Of a DNA stretch of 64,000 nucleotides, positions 55,301-62,445 are shown piece after piece. Below the pieces are notes generated by a model, which worked only from the letters and a program-made list of their open reading frames with translations, had not been told where the DNA came from and searched no databases. The stretch is from contig NZ_UTIQ01000241.1 of the NCBI RefSeq assembly GCF_900582625.1, forward strand, positions 496,001 through 560,000, written 5' to 3'. The translations under genes were made by a program, and so were the position numbers. This DNA comes from Pseudomonas viridiflava. Lineage in GTDB: Bacteria; Pseudomonadota; Gammaproteobacteria; Pseudomonadales; Pseudomonadaceae. The first letter of the stretch is position 1, and each line of letters opens with the position of its first letter.

Positions 55301-58300
55301 CGCGACCGTACATTCTAAAAAAACCACTACCGTTAATATGAAAAACGGCGCAAGCATGGTGATCGACGCAGGTGCTAAAAGCCCCACCGCTGACGTTTTG
55401 CTCACCCTTAACACGCAGGACTTGCAGGTGAATGGATCACTTAGCAACCCCGGTAGCGTTCAGATCAACGCAGCTGGCAACGTGCGTAACGACGGGGATA
55501 TCTTGAGTGGCGGATCGCTCAGTATCGACGCGAAAGGCAGCATAGACAATCTCGCCAAGCGCCTTATTTGGGCTAAAAATGCCATTGTTCTTGAGGCAGG
55601 TACGGCCATCAACAACTTGCGCGACGGGATGATTCGCACCTCCGAGAACCTGACACTTGCAGCAAATACAGTCATCAACGATGTCGGTCGAATTGAAGGC
55701 GGCGGCGATATCAAAATTGATGCAGCCCTGTTGGAAAACCGCAGCGAAGTGACTGGCGATATCACGCTGAAAGAAGTCAACGGTGATAAGGGCATTGTGA
55801 AGACAGATAACTGGTATACGGAAGACTACGGGTTGTTCGAGACAGCATACTTTCAAACCACGTTCTGGACGCCACGCTACTCTGCGGACGAGTTGGTGGT
55901 CAAACAGGGGATAATCAAGGCAGGCGGCAATTTATTTATCAACCAGGGGTCCGGTAAAGTTGGAATTCCCTTAATTCGTAATCTTGGAGGCCAGATTCTA
56001 GCCGGCAAAAACATGTCAATTTTCGGAGACCTGGAAAACTTCGGTGCCGCAAAACATGTTTCGCTGATCGACATGCTGAAAAAAGCAGACGCTTTCGCGC
56101 AGTGGACCGTAAGTAGCGCTATTGTAGGTAATGACCCGGCGCTCCGTACAAACCTGTTTGATTTGTTCGACCAGAATCTTTTAGCAGCAGACAAATCTGC
56201 AGTGTCGATTCAGGGTTATGACAAATGGATGTATTCCCTGCGCAAAACCTCAACACCTGAAGGTAATGCGTTGTTAAGCGCCATCTTCGGCGCGGACTGG
56301 AAGAACCTGAAGCACGCCACGATGCGTGAACGCTGGGTTGCCTTTAAATCCGTACCCGACCAAACAATGGACTTTTACGGTGACAAACAGGCCGAGATGT
56401 CGGCTGGAGGCACTCTGCTTCACACCGGCGGGTCGCTTAAAAACGGCATCGGCGTAGAGTGGGAAGAAAACCGCACCATTGATGTACAAATTGGCGACGA
56501 GAAGTTAACTACCGTAGCCGGCGAATTCGACGCCCTGTTCAATCGCGACAGCGCTTTCGACTTCAAAGGCAATTATCTGGAAGACCTACGCAACGCCATT
56601 AACTCACTGGACACGCTAGAAGAATTAATTAAGGACAATCCATTATTCACGGCTAACCTTCTGCCTGACTTCAGCCTGATTAACACCTCCGTTACGATTG
56701 ATCCTGTCACAGGCCAAGCCCGTCCTGCGTACCAAGGTATCTATCCGTTGTACACAACTCGCGTGTCGTACGACACGGACGCGTTCTTTGGCTCGGAATA
56801 TCTGTTCGGAAAAATCGGCTATGACCCAAGTTTGACCGTTACTGTGCTTGGCGACGCGTACTTCGATAACGAGCTGATCGTTCGTTCGATTGAGCAAAGC
56901 GTCGGGAATTTCTTCGCCGTAAATAAAGGGTTGAGCGGTCCTACATTGGTGCAACGACTTCTGGACAACGCGGCCGTAGAAGCGGCCAAGCAGGGGTTCG
57001 TATTGGGGCAACCGCTCACCCAAGAGCAATACGAGAACCTGGAAAGCGACATTGTCTGGTACGAGCCGCAAGTAGTGGATGGGCAAACTGTTCTTGCGCC
57101 TAAGTTGTACGTGAGCAAGAGCACTCTTGATGCGCGCAAGAAAGATCAAAACAGCGGCGGCATGATTACCGCGGAAAACATATTCGTTGATGCAACGTCG
57201 GTAGATAACATCAACGGTGTCATGCGCAGTAAGAATGACACCGTGATCTATTCAGAAACCGACGTTAACAACGTTTCCCAAGGCGGGACCGACACCGGCA
57301 TCTACAGCGGCGACCGAGGCCGCCTCACCGTAGCCGCTGAAGGTCAGGTGCTGAATCAAGGAGGCAACCTTCAAGGCTTCGAACAAAATGTTGTGGGCGG
57401 CACGGGCGTGACCAGCACGGCCACCACCGGCTTCAACGAGAAGGGAAACCTGGAAGTCCGCAACAACGGCATCCTCGGCGGCGGCCAGACCGCTGCGGGT
57501 GTCGAACAGAAACGCGACGCCTTGGGAAAAGAACAACAAGCACAAGCAGCCGCTGCTGCTGAAGCTGCGCTTGCGGCGGCCGAGAAAGGGCCGTTGGACC
57601 CAGCGGGTGCTAACCCGCCACCACCTGCTGCACCGCATGTAGCAGCTGCGGCCAAGCCCAAGTTGGAAGTTCCCAAACCGGACGTTCGGGCAATATTCGA
57701 AGAGGTCATGCAGCAGTCGCAAGCAGGAAAAGTTGCTGACGACGCGGTGTCTTCTTTGAAAGTCGCTTCCGGTGGGAACATTAACCTGATCGGCGCCCAA
57801 ACAGCGGCAGACCGCGTGGAGTTACAAGCTGTTGGCGATGTGAACATGGAAGACATTGCGGAGGTCAGCTCCGACTTCACATCGAGCACCAAGCATGGCT
57901 TCCTTTCTGTTCAAACTACCAGAGAGACGTTCGGGAACGCTTCTTCGCATGGCAACCAACTCAACGCTAACGAACTGACCATCACTGCCGGCGGAAACTG
58001 GAACGTAACCGGTAGCGACGTTAATGCCTTAAGCAGCGAAGTGGAAATCGGCGGGAATGTGACGGTTGCGGCCGGCAAAGAACTGGCTAACTACGAGAAA
58101 GTCCAGAAAACGATGCAAGTTGTTGCTGACGTTACTGCAGGGGCAGTGGGCTATGAAGGGAAGGTTGGCTTAAGTTCCTTTGATACTCAACAGGGCCCCA
58201 CTGGCGGCAAAAATCCGTCCTTCTCTGATAAAGACCTTAATGAAAACGGCGGCGACGTTTCCGGAGCAAACAAGAATCGCGGAGATACAAACGGTGTGCG

Positions 58301-60482
58301 CGCCAGAGTTGGGCTGGAAATCGTTGAGACCAACGAGGTCATTCAAGACAAGGTTTATACGAACTCGCAGCTGAACCTTGGCAGCGGCTCAATGAACGTA
58401 AGAGGCACGCTCGACATCGGTGGCGCTGATATCAACGCCAATGCGCAGCTAACGGCTGAACAGCGCGAAACCATGAGCGCCCAGGAAATCGAAGACAAGC
58501 GCAACTCAATGCCTACGCTTGACATTACCGCGGCTGATATTAAAACCACGAAGTTTGAGGACACCCACAAACATACGTTTGAACGGGAAGAGACATTCAT
58601 CGGAGCGACCGCGGAAATTCACTCTTCGCTGCTGGATGTTTCGGCGAATATTCAAAAAACCATCGAAAAAGCTGATGAAGGTATGGAGATTGACCCGGCG
58701 CTTACCGCAGCCGCTCAAGCTGGCAACGTTACGCAGGCTGTCTTCGGCGACACACTTGGCGCGTCTTGGAGTGCGGGTGTCAAGAACACTAAGACCAGCA
58801 CTGAGACAGAAAGCAAATCCGAAAACATCAATCAAATCGGCGGCAACATCAGTCTGACAACCACCAAGGGCGACATTGATCTAAACGGAGTGAATATCGC
58901 CGGAGGTAGCGTAGCCCTCGATTCTGCGGGAAATATCAATCAGCGCGCAGCTGAAAGCAGTAGCACCAGCAAATCGGAAACCAAGATCCATAACGTTGGC
59001 TATACAGAAGCCATCAGCGTGGGCCCAATGGGAGCCGGGGCTGGAGCGTCGATAGGCGCGGACGGTAACTACGACAAAACGAAGGAAAGCTCGCAGACTT
59101 TCACTAACGGGATGATTAGCGGCACCGAGGTCAGCATCAAGGCCAAAGGTGACCACAATTTGGAAGGCGCCAACATCGAGGCCGGCCATTTGGATTATCA
59201 CATTGACGGCAACCAGAACATCACGAGCAAACAGGATGTTCATAACATGGAGCATGAGCGTGGCAGTTGGAGCGCTTCTGTAGGGGTCGCACTCACTACC
59301 AATGGAATTATCCAGCCAACCGGTAGCTTCTCGGCTTCTGGCGGCAAGGACTATGACGATAGCCGCCTGACCGCTGAGCAATCGGGTATCAGCTCCGGTT
59401 CCATGGACTTCTACGTAGGGGGCAACCAAACGCTTACCGGCGCTCACATTCTTAACTCTTCGGGTCAAGGCTCATATCGAGTAGAGGGCACCACTACGGC
59501 TGCTGCTCTGGATGACTTCCGTAACAAAGATGGCGGCTACGGTGGCGGAGGCGCTGGCGTGAGCAAGACGGGCGTGCCGTCGGTGACCATTCAGGCCGGT
59601 CGCGTTGATCAGGTTAAATACAACGCCACGCAAAACAGTACCGTCGACTTGGGTGGTATGGAGATGAGTGTGGGCGGCGGCGTGGTAGGGCAACTCAACC
59701 GCGACGGCAATAATCTGACTAACGTAACGCAGGATCGGAAGATCGCGGGTACCGACATTAAAATCGAGCTTAGCTTGCCGACCTATAACAAGCAGAAGAA
59801 GAAAAATAAAGTTGAGCCGCAGCGAACGCTTGCTGACACCGGCTCGGCAGACGCTCCATCGCGACCAACCAGCGCGGCGAGCGCAGACGTGGATGTGCCT
59901 AACGCTCCGTCTCGACCAACCAGCACGGCGAGCGCCGACGTTGACTTGCCGAACGTGCCGTCGCGGCCAACCAATGTGGCGAGCGCAGACGTGAGGGTGC
60001 CGACCGCAACCCGGCCCGCGAGCACAGACGTGGATGCTCCCGACGCATCATCCAAGCAGCCCGTCAGTACAGCGAGCGCAGACGTTGCGGTTAACGTGCC
60101 ATCGAAAAAGCCGGCCGGCCAAGGTGGTAACGATTTGGCTCGCCACGTGACGTCGCAACAGGTCGGTACGCAGCTAAAAAATGCCTTGGCAAAACTCAAC
60201 GCGGCTGACAACGCCACGGTGAACTCGCTGAAAACCGCGCCGGTGACCGTTAAGGTTATGGACGCCTCTGGCAAAACCGTTGACATAAAAGTCACCGATG
60301 CCTCGTCCCTGCAACAGCTGCATGGGATGCGCGTCGTGACGGGTGAACAGGCGGTCGGCATCAAGCCGGAGGGGAGTCAGCACGGTAAAAGCTCAGAGAC
60401 GTTCATCAATATTACGAACGTATCGCCAGGGAAATTCATCTACAACTTCACAAGCAGGGAACCGGCGCCATTGAAAAAGTAA
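52395..60482 (+). CDS. Giant filamentous-haemagglutinin-type TpsA exoprotein
   Basis: A 2695-residue secreted adhesin or effector stick. Residues 1-26 form the extended signal peptide region (MNKNCFRLIFSKTIG), followed by a Sec signal ending AFA near 62. The TPS secretion domain, about 65-310, includes LSHNRVNDFNV and NPNGLYLNG (168-173). Long beta-helix repeat arrays follow, then an Ala/Pro-rich linker at about 1700-1775 and further haemagglutinin repeats to about 2470. A low-complexity region of imperfect 15-residue repeats (SADVDVPNAPSRPTS) spans about 2476-2575, then a 120-residue C-terminal domain. No VENN motif or downstream immunity gene is visible. It follows tpsB by 29 bp. Confidence 0.93.
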   Translation: MNKNCFRLIFSKTIGCLIPVAEICTAQRKPGQTRGASATSTHRWALKALPLALLGILPQAFAQIAIAPNQQQGMSQSSNGVPVMEIADPNGKGLSHNRVNDFNVTKPGLIFNNSMRDGKSQIGGLVIHNPNLRNEATAILTEVTGSGVSSLSGTLEVFGGRADLFIVNPNGLYLNGVMTLNSNGLITSTGRFGTSADPLGLTVGESSGRIIIGAEGVNTEGLSYFEVVARGIDINGEVGSASAQTDIGLIAGLNTYNLENRRHYVQATSAANTPQVAISGSAAGAMHGRFITLRSTESGAGVRHDGQIHSAKDILISSNGDVVLDEMHSNFDVTLEAADISIKSVEAGNDAMLKSSSNIAVNRLTTGRNGILLSKDSITLGASEPGDGARIAGSLDLHADKNVRINNDIQTDMLNVKAQRLLIDNAVVHATGKQATSTTKAVIIDVDDFTLAGEMELFDESGLNLLPIENGLIGSIGSPSVVDDSGFSDKFVLKQTAALLSDGGIEISANRFNNKEGLIKDSSTLGINISAAKLTNQGVVQTAGDIALTADVLANLCFSGAQVAGGEQLLCGGLSAGGDATIKAGLLRNEGGLGAQGSLALELGAGEHTNGTRAGIVGKESLRITSMGGQESSLTSEGAIKSDKDLHITLDALTSTGDGELASGGAMSLDLQKTFDNAGLIQAGTLTAYAKNIFNREGAEILVSGDTKFSAKNSIRNEINTEFASLGDLEFTAGKDIWTAADITAGGDNTILQAGGNLTNAAGTVFAGQNLTLISGGTLTNENGALISVDETLTMTSAEDINNLTGSMILSGNRFIISAGGTLTNSDESIIDGYDVTITAAKVVNSGESTISAVDSLNLTVSGDIQNESDSLITSEVVNLSAKGAIVNDNALITGDTLNIAGGTVTNSNKAEIDGKNINITADGKFLSEGGATTKGELVTIDAKQFDAQNSFVLASEDLDISTEEIKNTATVHSKKTTTVNMKNGASMVIDAGAKSPTADVLLTLNTQDLQVNGSLSNPGSVQINAAGNVRNDGDILSGGSLSIDAKGSIDNLAKRLIWAKNAIVLEAGTAINNLRDGMIRTSENLTLAANTVINDVGRIEGGGDIKIDAALLENRSEVTGDITLKEVNGDKGIVKTDNWYTEDYGLFETAYFQTTFWTPRYSADELVVKQGIIKAGGNLFINQGSGKVGIPLIRNLGGQILAGKNMSIFGDLENFGAAKHVSLIDMLKKADAFAQWTVSSAIVGNDPALRTNLFDLFDQNLLAADKSAVSIQGYDKWMYSLRKTSTPEGNALLSAIFGADWKNLKHATMRERWVAFKSVPDQTMDFYGDKQAEMSAGGTLLHTGGSLKNGIGVEWEENRTIDVQIGDEKLTTVAGEFDALFNRDSAFDFKGNYLEDLRNAINSLDTLEELIKDNPLFTANLLPDFSLINTSVTIDPVTGQARPAYQGIYPLYTTRVSYDTDAFFGSEYLFGKIGYDPSLTVTVLGDAYFDNELIVRSIEQSVGNFFAVNKGLSGPTLVQRLLDNAAVEAAKQGFVLGQPLTQEQYENLESDIVWYEPQVVDGQTVLAPKLYVSKSTLDARKKDQNSGGMITAENIFVDATSVDNINGVMRSKNDTVIYSETDVNNVSQGGTDTGIYSGDRGRLTVAAEGQVLNQGGNLQGFEQNVVGGTGVTSTATTGFNEKGNLEVRNNGILGGGQTAAGVEQKRDALGKEQQAQAAAAAEAALAAAEKGPLDPAGANPPPPAAPHVAAAAKPKLEVPKPDVRAIFEEVMQQSQAGKVADDAVSSLKVASGGNINLIGAQTAADRVELQAVGDVNMEDIAEVSSDFTSSTKHGFLSVQTTRETFGNASSHGNQLNANELTITAGGNWNVTGSDVNALSSEVEIGGNVTVAAGKELANYEKVQKTMQVVADVTAGAVGYEGKVGLSSFDTQQGPTGGKNPSFSDKDLNENGGDVSGANKNRGDTNGVRARVGLEIVETNEVIQDKVYTNSQLNLGSGSMNVRGTLDIGGADINANAQLTAEQRETMSAQEIEDKRNSMPTLDITAADIKTTKFEDTHKHTFEREETFIGATAEIHSSLLDVSANIQKTIEKADEGMEIDPALTAAAQAGNVTQAVFGDTLGASWSAGVKNTKTSTETESKSENINQIGGNISLTTTKGDIDLNGVNIAGGSVALDSAGNINQRAAESSSTSKSETKIHNVGYTEAISVGPMGAGAGASIGADGNYDKTKESSQTFTNGMISGTEVSIKAKGDHNLEGANIEAGHLDYHIDGNQNITSKQDVHNMEHERGSWSASVGVALTTNGIIQPTGSFSASGGKDYDDSRLTAEQSGISSGSMDFYVGGNQTLTGAHILNSSGQGSYRVEGTTTAAALDDFRNKDGGYGGGGAGVSKTGVPSVTIQAGRVDQVKYNATQNSTVDLGGMEMSVGGGVVGQLNRDGNNLTNVTQDRKIAGTDIKIELSLPTYNKQKKKNKVEPQRTLADTGSADAPSRPTSAASADVDVPNAPSRPTSTASADVDLPNVPSRPTNVASADVRVPTATRPASTDVDAPDASSKQPVSTASADVAVNVPSKKPAGQGGNDLARHVTSQQVGTQLKNALAKLNAADNATVNSLKTAPVTVKVMDASGKTVDIKVTDASSLQQLHGMRVVTGEQAVGIKPEGSQHGKSSETFINITNVSPGKFIYNFTSREPAPLKK
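59821..60120 (+). repeat. Imperfect repeats encoding a Pro/Ser/Asp-rich stalk in TpsA
   Basis: About six imperfect copies of a roughly 45-bp unit (CCATCGCGACCAACCAGC, then GCGAGCGCAGACG) encode SRPTSAASADVDVPNAP and variants. They separate the haemagglutinin shaft from the last 120 residues. Confidence 0.75.
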
Positions 60483-60501
60483 GGCTCGTTAACGCAACAA
60501 C

Positions 60502-60523
60502 GGTGGGTTCTCGCTAACCCACC
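60502..60523 (+). terminator. Hairpin after tpsA
   Basis: Stem GGTGGGTT/AACCCACC with loop CTCGCT, 20 bp after the tpsA stop codon and followed at once by the stronger terminator. Confidence 0.6.
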
Positions 60524-60532
60524 AACTTCAAC

Positions 60533-60565
60533 AAAAAAGGGCTGGTTTCTAACCAGCCCTTTTTT
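60533..60565. terminator. Bidirectional terminator between tpsA and the DUF3015 gene
   Basis: Perfect stem of 15 bp (60533-60547 with 60551-60565), core GGGCTGGTT/AACCAGCCC, loop TCT, with an A-run before and a T-run after. Confidence 0.92.
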
Positions 60566-60589
60566 ACGCCTGCAATTTAGCGTTGGACG

Positions 60590-61096
60590 CTAAGCCGGTT
60601 GCTTGGCATACCGTGCCAACTGGGCGTCTTTGCTCATCACATCCAGCGTATTGGCCAGCACCTGTTCGCTGGTCACGTCAGCCTTCGAGAAGATGCTGTC
60701 GAAGTTGGCGTGGGTCACTTGGGCGAAGTGCGCGCGGTCGCCTTTTTCAACGCCGAGCAACGTGGCGTAGGCGTCTAACGCTTCCCCCTGACCTTGGGCC
60801 ATGTCTTCAGCAATCGAGTCGAGCATGCCGTTCATGGCCAGCATGGAGCGGCCGCCGTACCCGAGTTTTACGTGGGAGTCGCAGCCGTTGGTGCCAGAGG
60901 TGAGGCCAAACGTGGCGTTCCCGGAAGTGCCATTGGTGGTGGTCGCAAGCAGGTGCGGCGCCAAACCGCGCTGCCCTTCAAACAGCATGTTGCCCCAACC
61001 ACAGCCACCGCCGCCGGCCTGATCGGCCTGGGCCGCAAAGCTGGCCGCGCTGAGTACTGCCACTATCAAACCTTTGCCAAGCAATCGCTTATCCAT
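60590..61096 (-). CDS. DUF3015 family periplasmic protein
   Basis: A 168-residue protein with a signal peptide (MDKRLLGKGLIVAVLSAASF, ending near AQA) and the DUF3015 core GGGCGWGNMLFEGQRGLAPHLLA and NATFGLTSGTNGC. Two Cys residues may form a disulfide. Common in Pseudomonas, function unknown. Start at the ATG at 61096; the longer frame to 61261 overlaps the next gene's upstream region and lacks a signal peptide. Confidence 0.88.
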   Translation of the reverse strand: MDKRLLGKGLIVAVLSAASFAAQADQAGGGGCGWGNMLFEGQRGLAPHLLATTTNGTSGNATFGLTSGTNGCDSHVKLGYGGRSMLAMNGMLDSIAEDMAQGQGEALDAYATLLGVEKGDRAHFAQVTHANFDSIFSKADVTSEQVLANTLDVMSKDAQLARYAKQPA

Positions 61097-61248
61097 GTCT
61101 GCGCTCCGCAGTGATTGTTTTTTAAACGCTCTTGCAGCTTTGGTGACACATACCCCCCTGTCAAATCGACGCCGGACGACCGGTAGGCTTGGCACGCCCT
61201 CAGCGCTCATGCACCATGGCGCGCCGCCTCCCTTGAGCCCTGCCGCAC

Positions 61249-62445
61249 GTGCCCGTTCCACTGCCTTTGTGGCGAACCCTTTGCGTCGTTTTTTTGGCCG
61301 TCATCACCCTGGCCGGCTGCGAGCGGCCGCCCACGATTTCGCTGGATCAGCAGGTTTATATCTGGCAGCGGCAATGGCGTGCGAGCCATGCCCAAGCACT
61401 TGCGCAAAGCCATGCCGACTTTTCCACGCTGCGCATATTGGCCGCGCAACTGCATCCGCGCGAAGGATGGATTCAGGCACGCATCGACCCGCAGTTGCTC
61501 AAGCAAGATGGCCGGCCGCTGGTGGCGGTCATCCGCCTCGATGGTCAACTGCCCCGTCTCGACAGCGCCGCCATCGCCGCACAGATGCAGACCTTGATCA
61601 GCACCTGGCAGGCTATGGGCTTGAACCTGCGTGGCGTGGAAATTGACCACGACTGTGCAAGTAATCGGCTAAGCGAGTACGCCGCCTTGCTTCATACCCT
61701 GCGTAACCAAATCCCACACGACGTCACGCTGAGCATCACTGCCCTGCCCGCCTGGCTGAGCAGTCCGGCGCTGACCGCCGTGCTTGCCCAGGTCGACAGT
61801 TCGGTGCTGCAAGTGCACGCCGTTCGCCGCCCTTCGCTTGGTCTGTTCGAGCCAGAGCAGGCGCTGCGTTGGGCCGTTGCCTACGGCGCGCTTAGCCCGA
61901 AACCGTTTTTGCTTGCCCTTCCCGCCTATGGCGTGGCGCTGACCGACAACGGCGAGGTGGAAAGCGAAGCGCCGCTGACGCAAGGTGGCACGCGCCGCGA
62001 GCTGCAAGCCGATCCACACCAAGTGGCCGCATTGCTCAAGCAATTGCAAAGCACGCCCATCAATCACTTGACCGGGCTGATATGGTTTCGCCTGCCGCTG
62101 GCCGATGACCGCCGTGCCTGGCCGCTGGCAACCCTGCAAGCGGTGCTGCACCAGCAGCCGTTGCGCGGCGATGTGCGGGTCGTCGTGCTTGAGCAAGGTT
62201 CGCTGTATGAAGTGCGCGTGACCAACCGGGGCAACGCGTCCGCCCCGCTGCCCGCGGAACTGACGACGTCAGCCCAAGGCTGCGAAGCCGGCGACGGCGC
62301 GCGCGATTACCGCCTGCAACGTCCGCTCGACAACCCGCGCTTCGTGCGCCAACAGCCCGCCCAACTCGCCGCCGGCCAGACCCGCGTAGTCGGCTGGGTA
62401 CGCTGCCACCATCTCGATCAAGGAGGATTTCGTGTCACACCTTAA
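61249..62445 (+). CDS. DUF3142 lipoprotein
   Basis: A 398-residue lipoprotein starting with GTG. The signal ends at the lipobox LAGC (Cys24). The DUF3142 part starts ISLDQQVYIWQRQW; later blocks are LRGVEIDHDCASNRLSEYA and LTGLIWFRLP. The pattern of strands and acidic residues (EIDHD) recalls glycoside-hydrolase-like TIM barrels, but no activity is known. The gene overlaps the next one by 14 bp, so the two products probably work together at the cell envelope. Confidence 0.85.
   Translation: MPVPLPLWRTLCVVFLAVITLAGCERPPTISLDQQVYIWQRQWRASHAQALAQSHADFSTLRILAAQLHPREGWIQARIDPQLLKQDGRPLVAVIRLDGQLPRLDSAAIAAQMQTLISTWQAMGLNLRGVEIDHDCASNRLSEYAALLHTLRNQIPHDVTLSITALPAWLSSPALTAVLAQVDSSVLQVHAVRRPSLGLFEPEQALRWAVAYGALSPKPFLLALPAYGVALTDNGEVESEAPLTQGGTRRELQADPHQVAALLKQLQSTPINHLTGLIWFRLPLADDRRAWPLATLQAVLHQQPLRGDVRVVVLEQGSLYEVRVTNRGNASAPLPAELTTSAQGCEAGDGARDYRLQRPLDNPRFVRQQPAQLAAGQTRVVGWVRCHHLDQGGFRVTP

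Noticed and set aside
59821-60600. Considered a CdiA toxin with a CdiI immunity gene
   Set aside because: No VENN motif was seen, the 110 bp after tpsA hold only hairpins, and the next gene is a convergent DUF3015 gene with a signal peptide.
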